The notes under the pieces: generated by a model
What the model saw: the letters and a program-made list of their open reading frames with translations, nothing else
Databases searched by the model: none
Told to the model about the DNA's origin: nothing
Source: Streptomyces sp. NBC_01353
GTDB lineage: Bacteria; Actinomycetota; Actinomycetes; Streptomycetales; Streptomycetaceae
Reading direction: 5' to 3'
Length of the DNA: 64,000 nt
Assembly (NCBI RefSeq): GCF_036237275.1
Contig: NZ_CP108352.1
Span: 6,324,001-6,388,000, forward strand
Shown here: piece by piece, positions 35,641-44,632 of the stretch
Position numbering within the stretch: position 1 is the stretch's first letter
Layout of the letters: each line of letters begins with the position of its first letter
Made by a program: the position numbers and the translations under genes

Positions 35641-36849
35641 GTGGCAGCACCGCAGAACTACCTCGCAGTCATCAAGGTCATCGGTGTCGGCGGCGGTGGT
35701 GTCAATGCCATCAACCGAATGATCGAGGTCGGTCTCAAGGGCGTCGAGTTCATCGCGATCAACACGGACGCGCAAGCGCTGTTGATGAGCGACGCCGACG
35801 TCAAGCTCGACGTCGGTCGTGAACTCACCCGTGGCCTCGGGGCCGGGGCCAACCCGGCCGTCGGTCGCAAGGCGGCAGAGGACCACCGTGAGGAGATCGA
35901 GGAGGTCCTCAAGGGGGCCGACATGGTCTTCGTCACCGCCGGCGAAGGTGGCGGCACCGGCACCGGCGGCGCACCCGTCGTGGCCAACATCGCGCGCTCG
36001 CTCGGCGCCCTCACGATCGGTGTGGTCACCCGGCCGTTCACCTTCGAGGGACGCCGTCGGGCCAACCAGGCGGAGGACGGCATCGCCGAGCTCCGCGAAG
36101 AGGTCGACACCCTCATCGTCATCCCGAACGACCGGCTGCTCTCGATCTCGGACCGCCAGGTCTCCGTGCTCGACGCCTTCAAGTCGGCCGACCAGGTGCT
36201 GCTGAGCGGTGTGCAGGGCATCACCGACCTCATCACCACCCCCGGTCTGATCAACCTCGACTTCGCCGACGTCAAGTCGGTCATGTCCGAGGCCGGTTCG
36301 GCCCTCATGGGCATCGGCTCCGCCCGCGGCGACGACCGCGCGGTGGCGGCGGCCGAGATGGCGATCTCCTCGCCGCTCCTCGAGGCGTCCATCGACGGCG
36401 CCCGTGGCGTGCTGCTCTCCATCTCCGGCGGTTCGGACCTCGGTCTCTTCGAGATCAACGAGGCCGCGCAGCTGGTGAGCGAGGCCGCGCACCCCGAGGC
36501 CAACATCATCTTCGGCGCCGTGATCGACGACGCGCTGGGCGACGAGGTACGGGTCACGGTCATCGCGGCCGGCTTCGACGGCGGCCAGCCGCCGGCCCGC
36601 CGGGACAACATCCTCAGCTCCGCCTCGGCCAAGCGAGAGGAGCCGGCCCCGGCGCCGCGCGCCACCGAGCGCCCGCTCGGCGGCCTCGGCAGCGTCGCCC
36701 CCCGGGACGAGCCGGCAGCCCCGGCCGAGCCGGCTCCGGCGGTCAACGAGTCCTCGCTGCCGCCGGTCACCCCGCCGGTGGTCCCGCCGGCCCGCCCGTA
36801 CCCGGACACCCAGGCCGAAGAGCTGGATGTGCCGGACTTCCTGAAGTGA
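35641..36849 (+). CDS. ftsZ: Tubulin-like division GTPase FtsZ
   Basis: Polymerises into the Z ring or, in aerial hyphae, the Z ladder. The 402 residues contain [13 protein letters not shown], the tubulin signature GGGTGTG at 103-109, [11 protein letters not shown], the T7-loop region [11 protein letters not shown] and a variable Pro/Ala-rich linker from about 315. The C-terminal peptide is LDVPDFLK, the actinobacterial anchor sequence contacted by SepF. GTG start after CGAGGCGAGAGG. The stop overlaps the next gene (GTGA). Confidence 0.98.
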   Translation: MAAPQNYLAVIKVIGVGGGGVNAINRMIEVGLKGVEFIAINTDAQALLMSDADVKLDVGRELTRGLGAGANPAVGRKAAEDHREEIEEVLKGADMVFVTAGEGGGTGTGGAPVVANIARSLGALTIGVVTRPFTFEGRRRANQAEDGIAELREEVDTLIVIPNDRLLSISDRQVSVLDAFKSADQVLLSGVQGITDLITTPGLINLDFADVKSVMSEAGSALMGIGSARGDDRAVAAAEMAISSPLLEASIDGARGVLLSISGGSDLGLFEINEAAQLVSEAAHPEANIIFGAVIDDALGDEVRVTVIAAGFDGGQPPARRDNILSSASAKREEPAPAPRATERPLGGLGSVAPRDEPAAPAEPAPAVNESSLPPVTPPVVPPARPYPDTQAEELDVPDFLK

Positions 36850-37574
36850 TAGAGAAGCTCGAACCCGTGAGCGGCGCGCACTTCGCCTTCACCGACAGGT
36901 GGGGCGGGGTGAGCGCCGTTCCGTACGAGGAGCTCAACCTCGGCGGCGCGGTGGGGGACGATCCCGAGGCGGTGCGCACCAACCGGGCGCGGGTGGCGGA
37001 GGAGCTGGGGCTCGACCCGGCGCTCGTGGTCTGGATGAACCAGGTCCACGGCGCGGACGTCGCGGTGGTCGACCGGCCGTGGGAGACGGACCGGATCCCG
37101 GCCGTCGACGCGATCGTCACCACCCGGCGCGGACTCGCCCTCGCCGTTCTCACCGCCGACTGCACCCCGGTCCTTCTCGCCGACCCCGTCGCGGGGATCG
37201 TGGGCGCCGCCCACGCCGGGCGGCCCGGGATGGTCGCCGGGGTCGTACCGGCCGCAGTGCGGGCCATGATCGACTTGGGTGCCGACCCCGCCCGTATCGC
37301 CGCTCGTACCGGCCCCGCCGTCTGTGGGCGCTGCTACGAGGTGCCCGCCGAGATGCGGGAGGAGGTCGCGGCGGTCGAGCCGGCGGCCTTCGCCGAGACG
37401 AGCTGGGGCACCCCGGCCGTCGACGTCACCGCCGGAGTCCACGCCCAGCTGGAGCGGTCGGGGATCCGGGACCGGCGGGCCAGCGAGGTCTGCACCCGCG
37501 AGTCGGGCGACCACTTCTCGTACCGCCGCGATCGCACCACGGGGCGACTCGCGGGATATGTCTGGTTGGACTGA
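36846..37574 (+). CDS. pgeF: Peptidoglycan editing factor PgeF (YlmD family)
   Basis: A 242-residue protein of the copper-oxidoreductase-like DUF152 family. Metal-site residues are seen in [10 protein letters not shown] (His), [13 protein letters not shown] (Cys) and [10 protein letters not shown] (His). PgeF removes misplaced L-Ser-containing precursors from the wall pathway in E. coli; older annotation calls it laccase. The position directly after ftsZ is conserved in Gram-positive bacteria. The GTG overlaps the ftsZ stop by 4 nt. Confidence 0.92.
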   Translation: MIEKLEPVSGAHFAFTDRWGGVSAVPYEELNLGGAVGDDPEAVRTNRARVAEELGLDPALVVWMNQVHGADVAVVDRPWETDRIPAVDAIVTTRRGLALAVLTADCTPVLLADPVAGIVGAAHAGRPGMVAGVVPAAVRAMIDLGADPARIAARTGPAVCGRCYEVPAEMREEVAAVEPAAFAETSWGTPAVDVTAGVHAQLERSGIRDRRASEVCTRESGDHFSYRRDRTTGRLAGYVWLD

Positions 37575-37575
37575 T

Positions 37576-38295
37576 ATGACGGACCGTAAGACGGAACTCG
37601 CCGAGAATCTGGCGCGGGTGGAGGAACGTATCTCTGCCGCCTGCGCCGCCGCCGGCCGCAAGCGGGCGGATGTGACCCTGATTGTGGTCACCAAGACATA
37701 CCCGGCGAGCGATGTGCGACTTCTGCACGAACTCGGAGTGCGGGACGTCGCCGAGAACCGGGACCAGGACGCGGCCCCCAAGGCCGCGGCCTGCGCGGAT
37801 CTGGACCTGCGCTGGCATTTCGTCGGCCAGTTGCAGACCAACAAGGTCCGATCTGTGACGAGTTATGCGGATGTAGTGCAGTCTGTCGACCGTTTGAAGC
37901 TCGTCACCGCACTGTCGACGACGGCGGAGAAGGCCGGGCGCGAGCTCGGCTGCCTCGTCCAGGTCGCGCTCGACGCCGAATCGGGCGCGCGGGGCGAGCG
38001 AGGTGGCGTGTCGCCCGACGGCATCGAGGAGTTGGCCGCCGCCGTGGACGCCGCGCCGGGGCTGAGGCTCGACGGACTGATGACCGTCGCGCCGCTCGCC
38101 GGCCCCTACGCGGGGCGCCAACGTGCGGCGTTCGACCGCCTGATGGATTTGTCGACTGTCCTGCGCGCGAACCGTCCGGCTGCGAACATGGTGTCGGCGG
38201 GGATGAGTGCGGACCTCGAGGAGGCCGTGGCGGCCGGAGCGACACATGTGCGCATCGGTACGGCGGTACTGGGTGTCCGCCCCAGGCTCCGGTAA
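37576..38295 (+). CDS. PLP-binding protein YlmE/YggS
   Basis: A 239-residue single-barrel PLP protein of the YggS/PLPBP family, which balances free PLP and amino-acid pools. The PLP lysine is Lys40 in LIVVTKTYPASDV. Other motifs are GVRDVAENRDQDAAPK, WHFVGQLQTNKVRS, LDGLMTVAP and MSAGMSADLEEAVAAGATHVRIGTA. The ATG lies 1 nt after the pgeF stop. It is part of the ylm string between ftsZ and divIVA. Confidence 0.94.
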   Translation: MTDRKTELAENLARVEERISAACAAAGRKRADVTLIVVTKTYPASDVRLLHELGVRDVAENRDQDAAPKAAACADLDLRWHFVGQLQTNKVRSVTSYADVVQSVDRLKLVTALSTTAEKAGRELGCLVQVALDAESGARGERGGVSPDGIEELAAAVDAAPGLRLDGLMTVAPLAGPYAGRQRAAFDRLMDLSTVLRANRPAANMVSAGMSADLEEAVAAGATHVRIGTAVLGVRPRLR

Positions 38296-38419
38296 CGTCG
38301 CGAAGCAAGTCGGACCACAGCAGAAAATATGGTCATTCCCGCTGATCGGCGGGCAGGCCTCGTGGATCGCGGGCACTTGGTGACGATGCCGATCCACCAC
38401 AGAGCGGAGGACTCAGAGA

Positions 38420-39040
38420 ATGGCCGGCGCGATGCGCAAGATGGCGGTCTACCTCGGCCTCGTGGAGGACGATGGGTACGACGGCCGGGGTTTCGACCCC
38501 GACGACGACTTCGAACCCGAGCTGGAGCCCGAGCCCGAGCGTGAACGGCGCCACCAGCCCCCGCGGCAGATCGAGCGGGAGGAACCGGTGCGAGTGGTGC
38601 AGCCGCCCGCCCCGCGTGAACCGGTGTCCCATTCTGTCCCGGTACTCGCCGAGAGCGGACGTCCGGCCCGAATTGCCCCCGTGGCATCCATCACACCCGA
38701 ACGTCCGAGCATGGAGAAGAACGCACCGGTGATCATGCCCAAGGTTGTGTCCGAGCGGGAGCCCTACCGCATCACGACACTGCACCCCAGGACGTACAAC
38801 GAGGCCCGTACCATCGGGGAACACTTCCGCGAGGGCACCCCCGTGATCATGAACCTCACGGAGATGGACGACACCGATGCGAAGCGACTTGTCGACTTTG
38901 CCGCCGGACTCGTCTTCGGGCTCCATGGCAGCATTGAGCGCGTGACGCAGAAGGTGTTCCTGTTGTCGCCTGCTAACGTCGATGTCACGGCGGAGGACAA
39001 GGCCCGCATCGCAGAGGGCGGATTCTTCAACCAGAGCTGA
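38420..39040 (+). CDS. sepF: Cell division protein SepF
   Basis: Anchors FtsZ to the membrane and shapes the ring. The 206 residues begin with an amphipathic [18 protein letters not shown] helix, then a long acidic and Pro/Arg-rich linker. The folded SepF domain at about 120-200 includes [44 protein letters not shown] and [11 protein letters not shown]. Actinobacteria lack FtsA, so SepF is the main anchor. GGAGG lies upstream of the ATG. The 124-nt gap before it may hold its own promoter. Confidence 0.95.
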   Translation: MAGAMRKMAVYLGLVEDDGYDGRGFDPDDDFEPELEPEPERERRHQPPRQIEREEPVRVVQPPAPREPVSHSVPVLAESGRPARIAPVASITPERPSMEKNAPVIMPKVVSEREPYRITTLHPRTYNEARTIGEHFREGTPVIMNLTEMDDTDAKRLVDFAAGLVFGLHGSIERVTQKVFLLSPANVDVTAEDKARIAEGGFFNQS

Positions 39041-39118
39041 GAACTACGAGACCGGAACGGCCCGGCCGCGAGGCCGGACAAGCGAGAGCACGAGAGCCAG
39101 GGGAGAGGGAAGCGCGGG

Positions 39119-39409
39119 ATGGGCGTCGCACTACAAGTGGTCTACATCGCTCTGATGTGCTTCCTCATCGTGCTGATCTTCCGATTGGTCATGGACTACG
39201 TCTTCCAGTTCGCCCGTTCATGGCAACCCGGTAAGGCGATGGTGGTCGTTCTGGAGGCCACCTACACTGTCACCGATCCACCGCTCAAGCTTCTGCGGCG
39301 GTTCATTCCGCCGCTGCGTCTCGGGGGCGTGGCACTCGACCTGTCCTTCTTCGTTCTGATGATCATCGTCTACATCCTGATCTCCATCGTGAGCAGCTTC
39401 GCGAGGTGA
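39119..39409 (+). CDS. YggT family membrane protein (YlmG)
   Basis: A 96-residue protein with two membrane spans (about 4-26 and 70-93) linked by a loop containing [22 protein letters not shown], the family signature. It is found between sepF and divIVA in most Gram-positive dcw clusters and is associated with division or osmotic response, mechanism unknown. GGGAGAGGGA precedes the ATG. Confidence 0.93.
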   Translation: MGVALQVVYIALMCFLIVLIFRLVMDYVFQFARSWQPGKAMVVVLEATYTVTDPPLKLLRRFIPPLRLGGVALDLSFFVLMIIVYILISIVSSFAR

Positions 39410-39464
39410 ATGTGGACGATACGGTCTTGCCGACTGCCGACGACTACGTAGAGGTGAAGAAGAG

Positions 39465-40559
39465 ATGCCGCTGACCCCCGAGGACGTGCGGAACAAGCAG
39501 TTCACGACCGTCCGCCTTCGAGAAGGCTATGACGAGGACGAGGTCGATGCCTTCCTCGACGAGGTCGAAGCCGAACTGACCCGCCTGCTCCGCGAGAACG
39601 AGGACCTGCGCGCCAAGCTGGCCGCGGCCACGCGTGCCGCCGCGCAGAACCAGCAGCAGCAGGGGATGCGCAAGCCGCCGGAGCAGCAGGATCGTCCCGT
39701 CGGTCCCGGTGCCCCCGTGCCCGCCGCCATATCCGGACCGCCGGTCCAGCAGCAGCCCCCGCAGATGGGTCCCCCGCAGCTGCCGTCCGGTGCGCCGCAG
39801 CTCCCTGCCGGTCCTGGTGGCCACGGCCCCGGCCCGATGCAGGGTGGTCCGATGGGCCCCGGCCCCGGCCAGATGCAGGGCGGCCCCATGGGTCAGCCGA
39901 TGGGCGGCCCCATGGGTCACCCGCAGCAGCAGATGCAGCAGCCGATGCAGCAGCAGGGCCCCGGTGGCGACAGCGCCGCGCGTGTGCTCTCGCTGGCCCA
40001 GCAGACGGCCGACCAGGCGATCGCGGAGGCCCGTTCCGAGGCCAACAAGATCGTCGGCGAGGCGCGCTCGCGCGCCGAGGGCCTGGAGCGGGACGCCCGC
40101 GCCAAGGCGGACGCGCTGGAGCGGGACGCGCAGGAGAAGCACCGCGTCGCGATGGGCTCGCTCGAGTCCGCTCGCGCCACGCTGGAGCGCAAGGTCGAGG
40201 ACCTGCGCGGCTTCGAGCGCGAGTACCGCACGCGTCTGAAGTCCTACCTCGAGTCGCAGCTGCGTCAGCTGGAGACCCAGGCGGACGACTCGCTGGCTCC
40301 GCCGCGGACGCCGGCCACGGCTTCCCTGCCGCCGGCCCCGTCGATGGCTTCGGCCGGCGCGAGCGCCCCGTCGTACGGCGGCAACGGCACGATGGGCGGC
40401 GCGCCGTCCATGGGCGGTGCCCCGTCCTACGGTGGCCAGCAGCAGATGTCCCCGGCGATGACGCAGCCGATGGCTCCGGTCCGCCCGCAGGCGCCGCAGC
40501 CGATGCAGCAGGCACCGGCGCCGATGCGTGGCTTCCTGATCGACGAGGACGACAACTGA
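39465..40559 (+). CDS. divIVA: Polar growth organiser DivIVA (Wag31)
   Basis: Marks hyphal tips and branch sites and directs wall synthesis there. The 364-residue protein has the membrane-binding N terminus [34 protein letters not shown] and a first coiled coil to about 60. A Pro/Gln/Gly/Met-rich linker of roughly 100 residues with GGPMG-type repeats follows, then a second long coiled coil at about 170-270 ([20 protein letters not shown] onward), and a Pro/Gly/Met tail. Streptomyces DivIVA is essential. GAAGAAGAG precedes the ATG. It closes the cluster before a strong terminator. Confidence 0.97.
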   Translation: MPLTPEDVRNKQFTTVRLREGYDEDEVDAFLDEVEAELTRLLRENEDLRAKLAAATRAAAQNQQQQGMRKPPEQQDRPVGPGAPVPAAISGPPVQQQPPQMGPPQLPSGAPQLPAGPGGHGPGPMQGGPMGPGPGQMQGGPMGQPMGGPMGHPQQQMQQPMQQQGPGGDSAARVLSLAQQTADQAIAEARSEANKIVGEARSRAEGLERDARAKADALERDAQEKHRVAMGSLESARATLERKVEDLRGFEREYRTRLKSYLESQLRQLETQADDSLAPPRTPATASLPPAPSMASAGASAPSYGGNGTMGGAPSMGGAPSYGGQQQMSPAMTQPMAPVRPQAPQPMQQAPAPMRGFLIDEDDN

Positions 40560-40602
40560 CGGCGGCCGCTCGCGCGATGAGCGCGTAGCCGTCGGCAGGC
40601 TG

Positions 40603-40640
40603 AAGGCCGGGCCCCTGGGAGACCAGGGGCCCGGCCTTTT
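40603..40640 (+). terminator. Terminator of the dcw cluster
   Basis: A perfect 16-bp stem (AAGGCCGGGCCCCTGG and complement) with a GAGA loop, ending in TTTT. One of the clearest intrinsic terminators in the window. Confidence 0.93.
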
Positions 40641-40900
40641 GCCGTGGGCGGGTCGCGGAGGTGGTGCGGGCCGGGCGGGGCGGGTTGCGGGGGCGTGGGC
40701 CGTGGGGCGCGGGACGGGGACGGGGGCGCCTGCGGCGGGCTCGTTCCCCACCCCGCCCCTTCCCGAACTGGGGCTCCGCCCCCAGACCCCGGAGGTGGGT
40801 TGATGCGGGGGGCTCCGCCCCCACCGCCCCGAGAGGCCGGCAGCTTCGCGCCGAGGGCCCGTGTCCCCCCGTCTCGTCAGAGTTTCGCGGCGGGGGAACG
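40641..40900. other. Intergenic region between divIVA and ileS
   Basis: No gene is supported. It is extremely G-rich at first, then carries two copies of GGGGCTCCGCCCCC (near 40770 and 40809) separated by CAGACCCCGGAGGTGGGT, a hairpin repeat common between Streptomyces genes. Confidence 0.6.
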
Positions 40901-40936
40901 AAAAGGCCCGGCACCCCGTAGGGGGCCGGGCCGCTT
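40901..40936 (-). terminator. Terminator of ileS
   Basis: Read on the minus strand: a GC stem (GGCCCGGCCCCC pairing with GGGGTGCCGGGCC, imperfect in the middle) followed by TTTT, 10 nt after the ileS stop. Confidence 0.85.
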
Positions 40937-40946
40937 CGCCTGGCCG

Positions 40947-43900
40947 TTACGCCTTGCGGAGCTGGAACGTCAGGGACAGGCCCTCGTCCTTGAACGGGGT
41001 GCCGAACGTGTCGTCCGCCGGGCCCGTCGCGTAGTCCGTTGCCAGGACCTCGTCCGCGATCAGGGTCGCGTGGGTCGTCAGGGCCTCCGTCGTCTCCGGG
41101 GAGCCCGACGTCCAGCGCAGGGCGATCCGGTCCGCCACGTCCAGGCCGCTGTTCTTGCGGGCCTCCTGGATCAGGCGGATCGCGTCACGCGCCAGGCCCG
41201 CCTTGCGGAGCTCCGGAGTGATCTCCAGGTCCAGCGCCACGGTCGCGCCCGCGTCCGACGCCACCGACCAGCCCTCGCGCGGAGTCTCCGTGATGATGAT
41301 CTCGTCCGGGCCGACCGTGATCGTCTCGCCGTTGACCTCCAGCGTCGCCTCACCGCTCCTCAGTGCCAGCGACAGCGCCGCCGCGTCCGCCGCCGCGACC
41401 GCCTTCGCCACGTCCTGGACGCCCTTCCCGAAGCGCTTGCCCAGCGCCCGGAAGTTCGCCTTCGCCGTCGTGTCGACCAGCGAGCCGCCGACCTCGGAGA
41501 GCGAAGCCACGGACGAGACGTTCAGCTCCTCCGTGATCTGGGCCTGGAGCTCCGGGGAGAGGTCCCCGAAGCCCGTCGCGGCCACCAGCGCGCGCGACAG
41601 GGGCTGGCGGGTCTTCACGCCCGACTCCGCCCGCGTCGCCCGGCCCAGCTCCACCAGGCGGCGGACGAGCGTCATCTGCGTGGGGAGCGTCGTGTCGACC
41701 AGCGACAGGTCCGGCTCCGGCCACGTCGAGAGGTGGACCGACTCCGGGGCGTCCGGCGTCACGGGAACCACCAGGTCCTGCCACACCCGCTCCGTGATGA
41801 ACGGCGTGAGCGGGGCCATGAGCCGCGTGACCGTCTCGATCGCGTCGTGGAGGGTACGCAGCGCCGCCGCGTCGCCCTGCCAGAACCGGCGGCGCGAACG
41901 CCGCACGTACCAGTTCGACAGGTCGTCCACGAATGACGAGATCAGCTTGCCCGCCCGCTGGGTGTCGTACGACTCCAGCGCCTGCGTGGTCTCGGACACC
42001 AGCGTGTTCAGCTCGGACAGGAGCCACTTGTCCAGGACCGAGCGCTCACCCGGCGCCGGGTCCGCCGCGCTCGGCGCCCAGCCCGACGTACGGGCGTACA
42101 ACGCCTGGAAGGCGACCGTGTTCCAGTAGGTGAGGAGGGTCTTCCTCACCACCTCCTGGATCGTGCCGTGGCCCACCCGGCGCGCCGCCCACGGCGAGCC
42201 GCCGGCCGCCATGAACCAGCGGACCGCGTCCGCGCCGTGCTGGTCCATCAGCGAGATCGGCTCCAGGGTGTTGCCCAGGTGCTTGGACATCTTGCGGCCG
42301 TCCTCGGCGAGGATGTGGCCGAGGCAGACCACGTTCTCGTACGAGGACTTGTCGAAGACGAGCGTGCCGACCGCCATCAGCGTGTAGAACCACCCACGCG
42401 TCTGGTCGATCGCCTCCGAGATGAACTGCGCCGGGTAGCGCGACTCGAAGAGGTCCTTGTTCTTGTGCGGGTAGCCCCACTGCGCGAACGGCATCGAGCC
42501 CGAGTCGTACCAGGCGTCGATCACCTCCGGCACGCGCGTCGCCGTCTTCGAGCAGCTCGGGCAGGGGAAGGTCACCGCGTCGATGTACGGGCGGTGCGGG
42601 TCGAGCTCCGACTGGTCCGTGCCCGTCAGCTCGGACAGCTCGGCGCGCGAGCCCACGCACGTCAGGTGGTCGTCCTCGCAGCGCCACAGCGGCAGCGGGG
42701 TGCCCCAGTAGCGGCTGCGGGAGAGCGCCCAGTCGATGTTGTTGTTCAGCCAGTCACCGAAGCGGCCGTGCTTGACCGAGTCCGGGAACCAGTTCGTCTT
42801 CTCGTTCTCCTCGAGAAGGCGGTCCTTCACGGCGGTCGTACGGATGTACCAGGACGGCTGCGCGTAGTAGAGCAGCGCCGTGTGGCAGCGCCAGCAGTGC
42901 GGGTAGCTGTGCTCGTACGGGATGTGCTTGAAGAGCAGGCCGCGCGCGTCCAGGTCGGCGGTCAGCTGCTCGTCGGCCTTCTTGAAGAAGACGCCGCCGA
43001 CCAGCGGCACGTCCTCCTCGAAGGTGCCGTCGGGGCGGACCGGGTTCACGACCGGCAGGCCGTAGGAGCGGCAGACCTTGAGGTCGTCCTCACCGAAGGC
43101 GGGGGACTGGTGCACCAGACCCGTACCGTCCTCGGTCGTGACGTAGTCCGCGTTCACCACGTAGTGGGCTTCCGAAGGGAAGTCGACCAGGGAGAACGGG
43201 CGCTCGTACGTCCAGCGCTCCATCTCGGCGCCCGTGAAGGACTCGCCCGTGGTCACCCAGCCCTCGCCGAGCGCCTTCTCGACCAGCGGCGCGGCGACGA
43301 CGAGCTTCTCCTCGCCGTCGGTCGCGACGACATAGGTGACCTCGGGGTGGGCCGCGACGGCCGTGTTCGAGACCAGGGTCCACGGGGTCGTCGTCCAGAC
43401 CAGGAGCGACGCCTGGCCGGCCAGCGGGCCTGAGGTCAGCGGGAAGCGGACGAAGACCGAGGGGTCGACGACCGTCTCGTACCCCTGCGCCAGCTCGTGG
43501 TCCGAGAGGCCGGTGCCGCAGCGCGGGCACCAGGGGGCGACACGGTGGTCCTGGACCAGCAGGTCCTTGTCGAAGATCTGCTTGAGCGACCACCAGACCG
43601 ACTCGATGTACTCGGGGTCCATCGTCCGGTACGCGTCGTCGAGGTCGACCCAGTAGCCCATGCGCGTCGTCAGGTCGGCGAACGCGTCGGTGTGGCGGGT
43701 CACGGATTCCCGGCACTTGTCGTTGAACGCGGCGATGCCGTATTCCTCGATGTCCTTCTTGCCGGAGAAGCCGAGCTCCTTCTCGACGGCGAGCTCGACC
43801 GGGAGGCCGTGGCAGTCCCAGCCGGCCTTGCGGGCCACGTGGTAGCCGCGCATGGTCCGGAAGCGGGGGAAGACGTCCTTGAAGACGCGGGCCTCGATGT

Positions 43901-44078
43901 GGTGGGCGCCGGGCATTCCGTTGGCGGTGGGCGGGCCCTCGTAGAACACCCACTCGGGGCGGCCCTCGGACTGCTCCAGGGTCTTGGCGAAGACCTTGCT
44001 CTCGCGCCAGAAATCGAGCACGGCGTGCTCGAGCGCGGGCAGGTCGACCTGGGCGGGCACCTGGCGGTACTGCGTCAT
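40947..44078 (-). CDS. ileS: Isoleucyl-tRNA synthetase, type 2 with GAHH signature
   Basis: Charges tRNA-Ile. At 1043 residues it is the eukaryote-like IleRS2 type. The class I HIGH position reads NGMPGAHHIEA, that is GAHH at 57-60, where the first and third residues of HxGH are exchanged. KMSKH is at 596-600 (DGRKMSKHLGN). The editing domain (CP1) contains WTTTPWTLVSNTAVAAHPEV and the catalytic Asp region EDGTGLVHQSPAFGEDD. WYDSGSMPFAQWGYP and a C-terminal anticodon domain follow. IleRS2 enzymes tolerate mupirocin, and the GxHH form has been linked to extreme resistance. The ATG follows GGAGGAAG by 4 nt. A T-box leader controls it. Confidence 0.97.
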   Translation of the reverse strand: MTQYRQVPAQVDLPALEHAVLDFWRESKVFAKTLEQSEGRPEWVFYEGPPTANGMPGAHHIEARVFKDVFPRFRTMRGYHVARKAGWDCHGLPVELAVEKELGFSGKKDIEEYGIAAFNDKCRESVTRHTDAFADLTTRMGYWVDLDDAYRTMDPEYIESVWWSLKQIFDKDLLVQDHRVAPWCPRCGTGLSDHELAQGYETVVDPSVFVRFPLTSGPLAGQASLLVWTTTPWTLVSNTAVAAHPEVTYVVATDGEEKLVVAAPLVEKALGEGWVTTGESFTGAEMERWTYERPFSLVDFPSEAHYVVNADYVTTEDGTGLVHQSPAFGEDDLKVCRSYGLPVVNPVRPDGTFEEDVPLVGGVFFKKADEQLTADLDARGLLFKHIPYEHSYPHCWRCHTALLYYAQPSWYIRTTAVKDRLLEENEKTNWFPDSVKHGRFGDWLNNNIDWALSRSRYWGTPLPLWRCEDDHLTCVGSRAELSELTGTDQSELDPHRPYIDAVTFPCPSCSKTATRVPEVIDAWYDSGSMPFAQWGYPHKNKDLFESRYPAQFISEAIDQTRGWFYTLMAVGTLVFDKSSYENVVCLGHILAEDGRKMSKHLGNTLEPISLMDQHGADAVRWFMAAGGSPWAARRVGHGTIQEVVRKTLLTYWNTVAFQALYARTSGWAPSAADPAPGERSVLDKWLLSELNTLVSETTQALESYDTQRAGKLISSFVDDLSNWYVRRSRRRFWQGDAAALRTLHDAIETVTRLMAPLTPFITERVWQDLVVPVTPDAPESVHLSTWPEPDLSLVDTTLPTQMTLVRRLVELGRATRAESGVKTRQPLSRALVAATGFGDLSPELQAQITEELNVSSVASLSEVGGSLVDTTAKANFRALGKRFGKGVQDVAKAVAAADAAALSLALRSGEATLEVNGETITVGPDEIIITETPREGWSVASDAGATVALDLEITPELRKAGLARDAIRLIQEARKNSGLDVADRIALRWTSGSPETTEALTTHATLIADEVLATDYATGPADDTFGTPFKDEGLSLTFQLRKA

Positions 44079-44085
44079 CGATCTT

Positions 44086-44340
44086 CCTCCGGCGGACTGC
44101 TTCGTTTCCGTCCGGAGGGACGAGAGCGCCGTGCTGCGCGGCTCCCGCGGTACCACCCTCCTTGGCCCCGGGCGTATGCCCGTGGCCCCCTCATTGGGGT
44201 CGCGATGCCGGGTCTAGTCGCCTGACGGCTTTCTTCCGGCGGCTCCGGGGTGATCCTTCACATCGGGCTGGCCCCCGGGCTCTCACCGTCCCCGGGTCGC
44301 TCATGGCTGCGTACGACGCTACTCGTCCCCATCCAAGCCT
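44086..44340 (-). promoter_or_regulatory. T-box riboswitch of ileS (translational type)
   Basis: The minus-strand leader holds the T-box core AGGGTGGTACCGCGG (44159-44145). A likely Ile specifier ATC lies at 44254-44252 (GAAGGATCACC). Past the T-box, CCTCCGG (44118-44112) is complementary to the ribosome-binding CCGGAGG (44092-44086), a Shine-Dalgarno sequestrator, and there is no terminator hairpin. Actinobacterial ileS T-boxes are known to act on translation, often with a short Stem I. Uncharged tRNA-Ile would free the binding site. Confidence 0.93.
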
Positions 44341-44632
44341 TTCGCTCTGCCCAGTGTACGGGGCGGGGAGCGGGTCGGCAGACCGCTTTTCCGGCGGCTC
44401 GCCGGGGCGTCCGGCGTGACCCGAATGGCCATACGGGCGCCGTCGGACTTCGGCCGAGGCCTTGGGGCGGATTTACCGGGCGGGGAGCTGGGCACAACGG
44501 AGGCAGGCAGGCCATGCCGCGGGCATGGGCGGGTGCGAAACGGCGGCGTGCCCCGTTGCCGCGGGCCCTGGGCCGATTTATCGTCCCAGCACGATTCGCG
44601 AGCAAGATCACAATATGTGAAGGGGTCGCGAC
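44341..44632. other. Divergent promoter region, ileS / DksA-like gene
   Basis: On the minus strand TACACT (44358-44353) is a -10 candidate for ileS with CTGCCG 17 bp upstream. On the plus strand the last 40 nt before 44633 are relatively AT-rich (AGATCACAATATGTGAAGGGG) and hold the ribosome-binding site. No gene is seen. Confidence 0.45.

Noticed and set aside
35658-37844. A minus-strand open frame of 728 codons opposite ftsZ, pgeF and ylmE
   Set aside because: It spans three genuine plus-strand genes and is Ser/Arg-rich low complexity, a typical shadow in high-GC DNA.
39800-39960. Repetitive CAGCAGATGCAGG-type sequence as a tandem repeat or CRISPR
   Set aside because: It is the coding sequence for the Pro/Gln/Gly/Met linker of DivIVA, in frame and without spacers.
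40644-40946. A coding gene between divIVA and ileS
   Set aside because: Frames there are Gly/Arg/Pro-rich, lack a ribosome-binding site, and cross two terminators and hairpin repeats.
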